From Chloroflexi bacterium TSY (GTDB lineage: Bacteria; Chloroflexota; Anaerolineae; Caldilineales; Caldilineaceae): a stretch of 64,000 bases of DNA. The notes beneath the pieces were generated by a model that was not told the DNA's origin, ran no database searches, and saw only the letters and a list, made by a program, of their open reading frames with translations. Position numbers and translations under genes: made by a program. The first letter of the stretch is position 1. Each line of letters begins with the position of its first letter. Positions 48,270-57,141 of this stretch are shown here, piece after piece. The stretch spans positions 1 through 64,000 of the forward strand of contig JAHBNG010000039.1 of assembly GCA_019217005.1 (NCBI GenBank), given 5' to 3'.

Positions 48270-51101
48270 TTATACAGTTGCTTTTTCCATATCGTACCAA
48301 TTGTTGCCTATTTCTACATCCACCTTAAGTGGAACGTCAAGCACATAGGCAGATTCCATTACTTCTCGCACAAGGGGGATGATTGCATCACGCTCGGCGG
48401 GTGGTACTTCAAGAACGAGTTCGTCGTGAACCTGTAACAACATCCGGGTCTGATAATTTTCTTCATGCAGTCGTTTATGTAGCCGAATCATGGCGATCTT
48501 CATGATGTCAGCGTTTGTTCCCTGTACCGGTGCGTTAATAGCTGCACGTTCAATAGCACTGCGTTGACTGAATGGCAATCGTCCGCTCTGTAACTCAGGG
48601 AAGAACCGTTTACGCCCAAGAAGTGTTTGGACATATCCTTTGTCCTTGGCCATCTGAATGGTGTCTGTGATATATTGCTTGACTTTTGGATACGTCTCAA
48701 AATATTGATCAAGAAACTCCTGTGCTTGCTTGGGATTCATATCGGTGCGGTTGCTCAGTCCAAAAGCACTAATCCCATAAATCGTGGCAAAATTGATGGT
48801 TTTGGCTAAACTGCGTTGGCTATCGGTTACCTGGTCGAGCGCCACGCCAAATAGTCTAGAGGCTGTGGCCGCATGAACATCTTGGTCCGCTTGGAACGTT
48901 TTGACCAAATCAGGTTCCTGAGTAATATGCGCCAGGATACGCAGCTCCACTTGGCTGTAATCGGCTGCAAGCAATTGCCAATCTGGTTCAGCGACAAAGG
49001 CTTTCCGAATCCGACGCCCAATCTCTGTACGGATTGGGATGTTTTGCAGATTTGGATTGCTGCTGCTCATCCGGCCTGTGACGGCACCTGCCTGGTTAAA
49101 GCTCGTATGCACGCGTCCCGTTTCAGGATTTACCAGTGTGGGCAATGCATCAACATATGTCCCCCGCAGCTTCTCCAACTGACGATGTTCTAGGATGATA
49201 TCCAACACTTGTTGCTGCGTCGCACTCAATTTTGCATTGGCCAAGCGCTCTAATTCTGCCGCTGCGGTGCTATAATGCCCAGAGCGTGTCTTTTTCATGC
49301 CCTTGGTGGGAAAGGCCAATTCATCAAATAATACCTGGCTTAGCTGCTGGGTACTGCGTAAGTTAAATGAGCGCCCGGCAATTTTGTATAGCTCCTCCAT
49401 TAATTCGGTCAGGCGTTTTTCTAATTGGGCCGACATGTCGCCCAAGTAATTGATATCCAGCCTGATTCCCGCTATTTCCATATCAGTGAGTGCGGGTAAG
49501 AGGGGAAGTTCAATCTCGCGATAGAGGTCGAAAAGGCTGGCCTCCTTCAGGCGTGGCTCAAAAATGTCGTAGAGACGGATCGTGGCATCAACATCGTCGG
49601 CGCAATATGCACCGGCTTGTTCCAACGCAACCTGATCGATCGTAATTTGCTTGCGCCCAGTGCCGATCAGGTCGGTCAATTCGGTCATCTGCCAATTGAG
49701 CTCATCTTCTGCGAGTGCCTTCAAACCGAGTCGGCGACTGGCCGGGTTGAGCACCCACGCCATGACCATTGTATCGTGAACATCCCCCACTATCTGTAGA
49801 CCGTGACGAATACAGACGGTGACATCATATTTACTGTTATGGGCAAGCTTGGTCACGGCCTGGTTGGCAAAAAAGGGTTGAACTCGCTCGCTTACTTGCT
49901 CCCACGGCAATTGCGTTCCTTCTGTGTGAGCAACAGGAATGTAGGCTCGTTGACCTGCCTCCCATGCGATACCCAAACCAACTAACCTGGCTTGTATGGC
50001 GTCTGTGCTGTCGGTTTCCACATCGAAGCTGAGTTGTTTGGCTGTGGACAACGCTTCAATCAACTCGTTTAAGGTTGCTTCATCCTGTACGAGGAGAAAC
50101 TCTGATTCCTCTGTGCCACTTGTTGCTGAGCTTTCATTTTCATCCAAGCCGTCTTGCGAGGAGGCAGTGGCACTTTGAGATGTTTTTCCAAAGAGACCAA
50201 GTTGTCCCGACTCGCTGTCAAATGTGGGAGGCGTTTTTCCCTGAGGTAGCTCTTTGATTAGGCTGCGGAATTCCAACTCGTTGAAGAACGCTATGACGGC
50301 GTTCTGGTCATAGTCTTGTGTGCGATAGTTTTCTGGCGTGAACGTTAAGTCCAAGTCTGTGACAATCGTTACGAGTTTACGGTTAATTTGCACCTGTTCT
50401 TGGGCGTCGAGCAGGTTTTGGCGTGTTTTGGGTCCACTGATTTCGTCGACATGTGCATACAATCCATCAAGCGTTTCGTAATTCTTCAAAAACTTAATGG
50501 CTGTCTTATCGCCCACGCCAGGCACACCAGGAATATTGTCCGAGCTATCTCCGGTCAGTGCCTTCATATCAATAAACTGCTCTGGCGTTAATCCATAGCG
50601 CTCCATCACTTCTTCCAGCCCATAAACAACTGTCTGTGGACGCGGCCCACCGGGTGTATAGAGAATTTTGACTCGTTCTGAAACCAGCTGAAAGAGATCG
50701 CGGTCACCTGTAAGAATGTAGGCGTCGATGCCCTGGGCAGCAGCTTGGTGCGCTAAAGTTCCTAGAATATCGTCGGCTTCATAGTCAGGATAGGTAATGA
50801 TGGGGATGTTGAACGTCTCTAATAATTGTTCGATACGACCCATTTGGCTTCGCAAGTCATCTGGCATGCGCTCGCGCGTGCCTTTGTATTCGGTATATGT
50901 CTTGTGGCGCCACGTATCGCCCAAATCAAACGCAACACCCAGATAATCTGGTTGATATTCTTTGAGAACGCTCAGCAACTTGCGCGCAAAACCAAAGACT
51001 GCCGTCGTCAGCTCGCCTGCACTCGTTGCCAAGGGTGTCTTGACACCAAAATAGGCTCGATATGCTTGTGAATGACCGTCGATCAGGAGGAGTTTCGACA
51101 T
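48270..51101 (-). CDS. polA: DNA polymerase I
   Basis: A 943-residue Pol I used in gap filling and primer removal. The 5'-nuclease domain occupies residues 1-~290 (LLLIDGHSQAYRAYFGV, DYEADDILGTLA, KALTGDSSDNIPGVPGVGDK). The 3'-5' exonuclease domain keeps the metal-binding D and E (LSFDVETDSTDA), so proofreading is likely, unlike Taq-type enzymes. The polymerase has motif A LLAADYSQVELRIL, the O-helix LAKTINFATIYG and motif C QVHDELVLEVP. Residues ~295-340 are an acidic Ser/Thr-rich linker. First gene of the polA-argS-serA unit. Confidence 0.96.
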   Translation of the reverse strand: MSKLLLIDGHSQAYRAYFGVKTPLATSAGELTTAVFGFARKLLSVLKEYQPDYLGVAFDLGDTWRHKTYTEYKGTRERMPDDLRSQMGRIEQLLETFNIPIITYPDYEADDILGTLAHQAAAQGIDAYILTGDRDLFQLVSERVKILYTPGGPRPQTVVYGLEEVMERYGLTPEQFIDMKALTGDSSDNIPGVPGVGDKTAIKFLKNYETLDGLYAHVDEISGPKTRQNLLDAQEQVQINRKLVTIVTDLDLTFTPENYRTQDYDQNAVIAFFNELEFRSLIKELPQGKTPPTFDSESGQLGLFGKTSQSATASSQDGLDENESSATSGTEESEFLLVQDEATLNELIEALSTAKQLSFDVETDSTDAIQARLVGLGIAWEAGQRAYIPVAHTEGTQLPWEQVSERVQPFFANQAVTKLAHNSKYDVTVCIRHGLQIVGDVHDTMVMAWVLNPASRRLGLKALAEDELNWQMTELTDLIGTGRKQITIDQVALEQAGAYCADDVDATIRLYDIFEPRLKEASLFDLYREIELPLLPALTDMEIAGIRLDINYLGDMSAQLEKRLTELMEELYKIAGRSFNLRSTQQLSQVLFDELAFPTKGMKKTRSGHYSTAAAELERLANAKLSATQQQVLDIILEHRQLEKLRGTYVDALPTLVNPETGRVHTSFNQAGAVTGRMSSSNPNLQNIPIRTEIGRRIRKAFVAEPDWQLLAADYSQVELRILAHITQEPDLVKTFQADQDVHAATASRLFGVALDQVTDSQRSLAKTINFATIYGISAFGLSNRTDMNPKQAQEFLDQYFETYPKVKQYITDTIQMAKDKGYVQTLLGRKRFFPELQSGRLPFSQRSAIERAAINAPVQGTNADIMKIAMIRLHKRLHEENYQTRMLLQVHDELVLEVPPAERDAIIPLVREVMESAYVLDVPLKVDVEIGNNWYDMEKATV

Positions 51102-51120
51102 AGGTAAAGATCCTAGTAAG

Positions 51121-51200
51121 AATCTATCCGAAAAGTGGTTGTGAGTCCGATCCGCTTCTCAAGTGAAAATCGATCATCACAGAACTTTTCGGATAAGCAC
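51121..51200. mobile_element. 80-bp MITE (MITE-80), copy 2
   Basis: Reverse orientation relative to copies 1 and 3; flanked by TAAG at 51117-51120 and 51201-51204. Its centre is more diverged from the other two. It lies 20 bp upstream of the polA start codon and so occupies the expected promoter/leader region of the polA-argS-serA unit. Confidence 0.85.
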
Positions 51201-51364
51201 TAAGTGCATCGTCAACTAAGTTTTTATGCTTTTTAGTTAGAGAAACGCCTGAAAACTTAATTTACGATATACAAAGTGCCAACAGAAGTTTGCATGAGGT
51301 TGTTCAAGCAGTTCTTCAGTGAAAGTCAACACAATAAACTGCTCTACTATTTACGAAACATGTG

Positions 51365-51580
51365 CTAGTTTGGTTCAACTGCCAACATTCCATCATCAAT
51401 GAGTGCTTTCACCTGCGGAAGTTTCATAATCGAACGAAGTGTGCGCATACGGCGCCCCGCATCGAGTCGGTAGCGACCGGTTGGCAGTTCGAGAATGAAG
51501 TTCTTTTTGGAGCTATTTGTTAAGAGAATGATATCAGCTGGACTTTCATCCCAAGTCGGATCAAATTTATCACGTGCCAT
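51365..51580 (-). CDS. small protein of unknown function
   Basis: A 71-residue hydrophilic protein: MARDKFDPTWDESPADIILL, NFILELPTGRYRLDAGRRMR, then a basic helix and LIDDGMLAVEP. AAGGGA lies upstream of the ATG. The pattern (charged, single compact domain, no membrane segment) suggests a small cytosolic protein, but I do not recognise a family. The 260 bp to polA on its 3' side hold only the MITE. Confidence 0.6.
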   Translation of the reverse strand: MARDKFDPTWDESPADIILLTNSSKKNFILELPTGRYRLDAGRRMRTLRSIMKLPQVKALIDDGMLAVEPN

Positions 51581-52006
51581 GAATAAATCCCTTGATTTCT
51601 AAAAACATTTCTTGGAATCCCTAATTTGAACGCTCATTCGCTAAAAGAGCAAATCAAACTGATTATTTCTTTGAGAATCATGTCAGTTTTCGCTCTATTC
51701 ACGGTTGAACCAATCTGATTGTATTCATTCTAAAGGTGATGGTTCCATTTGACCAAAATATAGAGGTCCATCTACCATAAATATGTCCAATAACCACATC
51801 ATTTCAACTTCGGACAATCGTCCCTTGGAAAAATGTGTCGATTGTTCGAAATTTAAGTGGCTTCTCTGGTAGTGGTTCACCGTTGACTGACGACTCGCGT
51901 TTGAGATGAGATTCTCAGGCTACGACCAGATGTCAATCCGATCGCATCAGTTACCCTGTAACCACTACCGCTTCTCCATAAGGCGATGCTTCTGCTCGCT
52001 ACTGAT
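51581..52006. other. intergenic stretch without visible genes
   Basis: About 430 bp, A/T-rich, between the small gene and MITE-80 copy 3. It must carry the promoter of the minus-strand small gene. I see no coherent reading frame or strong repeat. Confidence 0.5.
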
Positions 52007-52010
52007 TAAG

Positions 52011-52090
52011 TTCTTATCCGAAAAGTTCTGTGACGATCTATTCTCGCCCGAGAGGCTGCTTGGACTCACAACCACTTTTCGGATAGGTTC
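52011..52090. mobile_element. 80-bp MITE (MITE-80), copy 3
   Basis: TTCTTATCCGAAAAGTTCTG ... ACTTTTCGGATAGGTTC, flanked by TAAG (52007-52010, 52091-52094). Its last base and the adjoining TAAG supply the TAG stop codon of the glycosyltransferase gene that ends at 52090. Confidence 0.87.
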
Positions 52091-53865
52091 TAAGCACCTG
52101 CTCGTTGTTTTTCTTGAGCCGTTGTCTGGCGACGTGGAACAAGCGTTAGATTTGCCTGTCTGGCTTGCCATAGTTCAACACCGACCATGAATCCAAATCC
52201 GCTAACATAAAGAAGAAGAAACGGTATCGACCAGAATCGTTCTTGGTATATGGCCGTTACAACAGTGAAACTGGCGTAGAGCAATAAAAACAATTCACCA
52301 TAAAAGACCGGTTCGAGAGAAAGGCGGTAGCTGCTGGTTTGCCATCGATCTGACGCTGTTTCCACATGAAATTTCGGCGTGCGAAGAAATGGTCCATTTT
52401 GACCGCGCAACGCCTGCAGAACAGCGATTGAATTGTTCAAACAAAGTCCAAAACCGAGGAGGGTTAAAACACCGATATAGGACCAGCGTCGCAACCAATC
52501 GTTCGGATATAACTCGCGCTGTGCAACAGCATAGAGCACTGGTGGTCCCAGAGACGCCAAGCTTAAGTAGGTGAGTGGCCAAGCGGGGTTAATGTTTAAC
52601 AACATAAGTGGCAAAGACAATAGTAAAAGTAAGAGCAAAAACGGGTGGAGTAGATAGCTTCCTAAGTGGATTGCACCTTGAATCCGTTTGCCCAGTGACC
52701 ATTCACTAAACAAAACCTGACGGCCAAGCTTTCGTAACGTTTGAATTGTACCACAGGCCCAGCGATATTGCTGCCGTTTGAATGCCGCAAGTTGGGGAGG
52801 AATCTCTGCTTGTACGACGACATTGCGCAAAAACACTGGGCGCCAACCAGCAAGTTGCGCACGATAACTGAGGTCCAGATCTTCGCATAACGTATCTGTT
52901 TGCCATCCACCAACAGCCGGATCTTGGATACACGCTTTACGCCAGATGCCTGCTGACCCATTAAACCCAAACGCATAATTTTCTGCTTGTCGAGCGGTTT
53001 GTTCAATCAGAAAGTGACCATCTAGCGCAAGGGCCTGGCTCTGTGTAATAGATGAATAGGCAACATTGTGATGCCCCCAACGTGCCTGAACAAATCCCAC
53101 GGGTGCCTTTCCCGCTTTCTTATTTGGCTGATCCCTTTTGAGACTTATCTGTTCAGCATTCGTCTCTTCTTCTAACTCAAACGCCCCCAATGTGCGTAGC
53201 AAGAAATCGGTCGATGGTGTAAAGTCCGCATCGAAGATGGCAATATACTCGCCTGTTGCTCTGGGTAAAGCATAAGCCAATGCACCAGCTTTAAATCCTC
53301 GACGATCCATTCGTTCAATATGCTCAATATTGCAACCGCGCTGCCTCCACTGTTCGACCGACCGCTGTATGACACTTCTGGTCTGATCGGTTGAATCATC
53401 TAGCACCTGAATCTGTAACTTATCTGGTGGATAATTCAGCTGTGCACAAGCGTCAATCAACCGTTCAATCACATGTCTTTCATTGTAAACAGGCAATTGA
53501 ATTGTAACGGGGGGGAGTTCGACACACATGCGGGGGGCACTGAGTGATTCTGGGACGGGGAAACAACATTGCTGACAGAATAGTACCGGAGGGGGATTGC
53601 GCTCAATCTGTAAAGAGTTTATGATAGGTCTTAAACTACTGGGTGTTAGAAGATAATCTGATTCCAATTGAGGATCTTTTTTTCGTGCCTTCAGAGTGAG
53701 CCATAATGCATTAAAACCATAGAAGGCAAGTCCTGTAACACAAAGAACATAGAGCGCATGAAGGATCAATTCTAGCATTGCTATGGAAGCTGATACTGTG
53801 GTGAGTGTCGCCAAGATCGACGTCGGAATAGCTAAGGGTGAAAGAGCGAAAGTCAAAACGATCAA
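52090..53865 (-). CDS. membrane GT2 polysaccharide synthase (cellulose-synthase-like)
   Basis: A 591-residue processive-type glycosyltransferase of the inner membrane. An N-terminal membrane helix (MLELILHALYVLCVTGLAFY) precedes a cytosolic GT2 domain with VTIQLPVYNERHVIERLIDA, the DDSTDQT site, IAIFDADFTPSTDFLL, TLCEDLDLSYRAQLAGW (catalytic Asp) and the QxxRW signature (KRQQYRWACGT). Several C-terminal membrane helices follow. The set resembles glucomannan/cellulose-synthase-like enzymes exporting beta-glycans. Cysteines in LFCQQCCFPVP could form a small metal site. The extreme C-terminus (TTAQEKQRAGA) is ended by a stop codon at the edge of a MITE, so a few native residues may have been lost. 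Confidence 0.85.
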   Translation of the reverse strand: MIVLTFALSPLAIPTSILATLTTVSASIAMLELILHALYVLCVTGLAFYGFNALWLTLKARKKDPQLESDYLLTPSSLRPIINSLQIERNPPPVLFCQQCCFPVPESLSAPRMCVELPPVTIQLPVYNERHVIERLIDACAQLNYPPDKLQIQVLDDSTDQTRSVIQRSVEQWRQRGCNIEHIERMDRRGFKAGALAYALPRATGEYIAIFDADFTPSTDFLLRTLGAFELEEETNAEQISLKRDQPNKKAGKAPVGFVQARWGHHNVAYSSITQSQALALDGHFLIEQTARQAENYAFGFNGSAGIWRKACIQDPAVGGWQTDTLCEDLDLSYRAQLAGWRPVFLRNVVVQAEIPPQLAAFKRQQYRWACGTIQTLRKLGRQVLFSEWSLGKRIQGAIHLGSYLLHPFLLLLLLLSLPLMLLNINPAWPLTYLSLASLGPPVLYAVAQRELYPNDWLRRWSYIGVLTLLGFGLCLNNSIAVLQALRGQNGPFLRTPKFHVETASDRWQTSSYRLSLEPVFYGELFLLLYASFTVVTAIYQERFWSIPFLLLYVSGFGFMVGVELWQARQANLTLVPRRQTTAQEKQRAGA

Positions 53866-54048
53866 CTACCTTTGGTGCAAATGGGTGAATACTTGATTGA
53901 CAAAAAAATAGGTCGACACCAAAATGGCCGACCTGAGCGACATATTATAGCGAAATTAAAATGGGGATCCAAATTGGATCATCACGGAAATAAAGTGTAA
54001 GATTGGCGGACAAATTTATTTTTAACCTGTAGAGAAATTACGAGTCCT

Positions 54049-54450
54049 ATGAGTACAACAGAACAAGGTGGAACCCCATCTATTTTGCATCAGCCAATGA
54101 ATGCAGTTGCCGAGTTGATCGGCCTAGACGAACCTGATTTTCTTCTCGAATTGCTAGATACCTTTTTAACCGAATCAGACCAACTGGTAGCAAATCTAAA
54201 AAAATATCGAGCAGATCAAGACCCAAAAAATCTGCAACTTACTGCACATAGCATAAAGTCAACTTGTGCGACGTTTGGCGCACTTCTCATTGCCCAGTTA
54301 TCTGCCGAGCTTGAAACCGAATTACGTGATGAAATTGGCCAGATCGATATCGACGCACATATTGAGCAAATCACACAGGAATACGCATCGGCACGTTTGG
54401 TCTTCTTGCAAGAACGCGAACGTTTGGCAGCAATGTTGTCAGAAGACTGA
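54049..54450 (+). CDS. Hpt (histidine phosphotransfer) domain protein
   Basis: A 133-residue helical protein. The phosphoacceptor is His in LQLTAHSIKSTCATFGA, matching the Hpt pattern H-x-x-K-S/G-x-x-x-x-x-G. The preceding helices (LIGLDEPDFLLELLDTFLTE) are also typical. It would relay phosphate between a hybrid sensor kinase and a response regulator; neither partner is adjacent. It stands alone between divergently oriented and convergent neighbours, so it is its own transcription unit. Confidence 0.82.
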   Translation: MSTTEQGGTPSILHQPMNAVAELIGLDEPDFLLELLDTFLTESDQLVANLKKYRADQDPKNLQLTAHSIKSTCATFGALLIAQLSAELETELRDEIGQIDIDAHIEQITQEYASARLVFLQERERLAAMLSED

Positions 54451-54499
54451 GAGCGGCAACTTACACAGTTTGTGCTATACCACCATAAATACTGTGACT

Positions 54500-54567
54500 A
54501 GTCAGTAGACCGCAATCGTTAGATTCTTCGCTCCGCTCGAGAATGACACGATTGCGGTCTACTGACT
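54500..54567. repeat. 20-bp perfect inverted repeat between convergent genes
   Basis: AGTCAGTAGACCGCAATCGT (54500-54519) pairs with its exact complement at 54548-54567, loop 28 bases. It ends one base from the stop codon of the EF-G paralogue. The loop (AGATTCTTCGCTCCGCTCGA) resembles the core of the repeat at 33949-34081. Possibly a terminator serving both genes, though without a U-tract. Confidence 0.8.
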
Positions 54568-54568
54568 A

Positions 54569-56638
54569 TCAGTCCTCTCCATCCTCTTGTTGACTATCTG
54601 TAACGATCTGGTCCTTTAGGTGACTCGGCACAGGTTCGTAGTGATCAAATTCAATTGTATAAACGCCGCGTCCCTGGGTCATCGAGCGTAAATCAGTCCC
54701 ATAACGCAAAATTTCGGCAAACGGCACGTGAGCTTTGATCACACTACGGTTGCCTTTTTGCTCCATACCTTGAACACGGCCGCGGCGCGTGTTCAAGTCG
54801 CTCATGACATCACCCATATATTCTTCTGGCACAATTACTTCCATAGAATAAATCGGTTCCAGCAACGACGGGCCAGCCTCTTGCATGGCGAGCTTGAATG
54901 CTTCTCGTCCGGCTGTCTGGAAAGCGATATCCTTTGAATCGACGGGGTGCTCTTTCCCATCATAGACAACTGCTTTCACATCAACGACTGGAAACCCAGC
55001 AATGACGCCCTGATCCATCACCTGCTTGATCCCCTTCTCAATTGAGGGCAAGAAGACGCTGCTGATGGCACCACCAAAAACTTCACTGGCATATTCGAAG
55101 CCTTCACCACGATCCTGTGGCTCCACGCGCATATGCACTTCGGCAAATTGACCCGCCCCACCCGATTGCTTCTTGTGTCGATATTGAGCAGAACCAGGTC
55201 TACTGATCGTTTCTTGATAGGGAACCTTTGGTACGGATGCTTCGACCTTAACGCCAAATTTTGATTCCAAATTCCGCATACCAACATCGACATGCGTCTC
55301 ACCCATTCCTTGCAAGACAGTCTGTTTTGTGGCAGAAATATTCGAGACGGTTAAGGTCGGATCTTCCTCCGTTAATGAAGTCAAACCTTGGCCCAATTTT
55401 GCGCTGTCTGCCTTGGTGGCTGGAGAAACCGCAACTGAGTAAAGGGGTTGTGGATAGGATGCACCCTCGACCGAAATTGCGGCATCGCTATTAGAAAGCG
55501 AATCATTCGTTAACACATTGTCCAACTTCGTCACCACACAAATATCTCCCGCAGCAAATTCATCCACTGGCTCTGTTTCTTTGCCGCGAATGCTGAAGAG
55601 ATTGGCTATCCGTACCTCTTGCCGAAGTCGAGGAACCGTCAAACGATCGTCCTTACGAATGGAACCAGAACAAACACGCACATAATTCATCCGCCCAACG
55701 TACCGATCAATCGTCGTCTTAAAGACAATACCGGCTGCCGTTTCGCTGGCGTCATTGGTTAGCTCGATTGCCTCATCTCCCTTGTTCGCGTCAATGGGGC
55801 GTTCGTTTGGAGTGGGCGTATAGCGAATAACCAACGTCATCAATCTTTCCAAACCGATGTTGCCAGTTGCTGTTCCACAATAGACAGGTGTAATTGTTGC
55901 GCTTTTCACTCCTTGGCTCAGACCATGTCGTACTTCCTCTGCCGAGAGCTCTTCCCCCTCTAGATATTTCATAATAAGGTCGTCATCGGCTTCAGCTGCT
56001 GCTTCCACCAAGGCTGTATGAGCTGCTTCGACTTCGTCCGCCATATCTGCCGGAATATCCGCTTCCTTGCCTTCGGGTCCTAAATACGCCTTTAAGTTGA
56101 CAAGATTAATGATGCCTTCAAAATTGTCTGCTTCACCTATTGGTAGTTGGAAAGGTAATATATTGGCGTCAGAACCAAATGAAACATTGAGACTTGCCAC
56201 TGCGTTCTGAAAATTGGCATTCTCGCGATCCATTTTGTTAACAAATATGATACGCGGTTTATCCAACGCGGAAAGTCGGTCCCATGCCAGCTCAGTCCCG
56301 ACTTCAGCGCCTGCAACAGCATCTACAAGCAGTAGACCAGCTTCTGCAACATGAAGGGCGCTGATTACTTCTCCGACAAAGTCTAGATATCCTGGAGTAT
56401 CGATTAAATTAATTTTTGTGTTTTGGAATTCGACTGGAATAACTGAAAGGTTGATTGAGATTCCGCGCCGTTGTTCCTCCGCATCCCAATCTGAAGCTGT
56501 GGTTCCATCTTCAACTCGACCGACGCGCGAAATTGCACCTGTCTTAAAGAGCAATGCCTCAGTGAGAGATGTCTTTCCAGAGCCACCATGGCCTAAAACT
56601 ACAACATTGCGGATCTGTTCCGTGTTGAACTTCGCCAT
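54569..56638 (-). CDS. elongation factor G-like translational GTPase
   Basis: A 689-residue EF-G-type GTPase of the EF-G2/FusB-like subgroup. G1 is VVVLGHGGSGKTSL (canonical EF-G has AHIDAGKT), the switch region EEQRRGISIN lacks the usual GITI, G3 is INLIDTPGYLDF and G4 is FVNKMD. Domain IV/V signatures follow (YRHKKQSGGAGQFAEVHMRV). The altered G1 and switch I point to a paralogue, not the main elongation factor; such copies act in stress or recycling roles. It stands alone, not in an str operon, which supports this. The start has AAGGAGG upstream. Confidence 0.85.
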   Translation of the reverse strand: MAKFNTEQIRNVVVLGHGGSGKTSLTEALLFKTGAISRVGRVEDGTTASDWDAEEQRRGISINLSVIPVEFQNTKINLIDTPGYLDFVGEVISALHVAEAGLLLVDAVAGAEVGTELAWDRLSALDKPRIIFVNKMDRENANFQNAVASLNVSFGSDANILPFQLPIGEADNFEGIINLVNLKAYLGPEGKEADIPADMADEVEAAHTALVEAAAEADDDLIMKYLEGEELSAEEVRHGLSQGVKSATITPVYCGTATGNIGLERLMTLVIRYTPTPNERPIDANKGDEAIELTNDASETAAGIVFKTTIDRYVGRMNYVRVCSGSIRKDDRLTVPRLRQEVRIANLFSIRGKETEPVDEFAAGDICVVTKLDNVLTNDSLSNSDAAISVEGASYPQPLYSVAVSPATKADSAKLGQGLTSLTEEDPTLTVSNISATKQTVLQGMGETHVDVGMRNLESKFGVKVEASVPKVPYQETISRPGSAQYRHKKQSGGAGQFAEVHMRVEPQDRGEGFEYASEVFGGAISSVFLPSIEKGIKQVMDQGVIAGFPVVDVKAVVYDGKEHPVDSKDIAFQTAGREAFKLAMQEAGPSLLEPIYSMEVIVPEEYMGDVMSDLNTRRGRVQGMEQKGNRSVIKAHVPFAEILRYGTDLRSMTQGRGVYTIEFDHYEPVPSHLKDQIVTDSQQEDGED

Positions 56639-57141
56639 ACTTCCTCCTTAAAGCAACATTTGCTTATTCTGCTGGGCTGACAAGAACTTATACTCAAACT
56701 TTGCATTCATGAGACCGCTTGCTGATTTCGGCCAACACTGAAATCTGTGGGGAACAGTATGTCTTTTCGAACAACAGCTGAAAATATTCTCATGTTCACA
56801 GCTGAGAGTATATTGTCGTTTGATAATTTTCGGTAAAATGCTGCGCCTGATTGTACTGAAAAATAGTTTGAATGTCAACGATATAGTTGGTCAGAAAAAC
56901 TATTTGTTTAATTAGATACGGATAGTCAAATCACTCAAGTCATCAACAAAGGTTTACGCCACCCCTAAAGATGTTTTGGAAAGAGTCAATAATGATGATT
57001 TGTGCCTCCCTCTACAATCTGGTATTATCTTACTAACGATTTCCTAAACTTGACAAGTATCCAGTGTGATCCTGTCATGTAGAATCCTCCATAGGATAAG
57101 ACCAGATAAATAAAGAGCACATTCCGCGGCGCGACGAAGAT
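56639..57141. other. divergent intergenic region
   Basis: 503 bp between the EF-G paralogue (minus) and the methyltransferase fusion (plus), long enough for two promoters. I find no convincing small gene; a 76-codon minus-strand frame has atypical composition. No repeat family of the window is recognisable here. Confidence 0.45.

Noticed and set aside
56648..56878. 76-codon minus-strand frame in the EF-G upstream region
   Set aside because: Composition is atypical (many Cys, Phe, Lys), no ribosome site and no recognisable family; likely a chance frame in promoter DNA.
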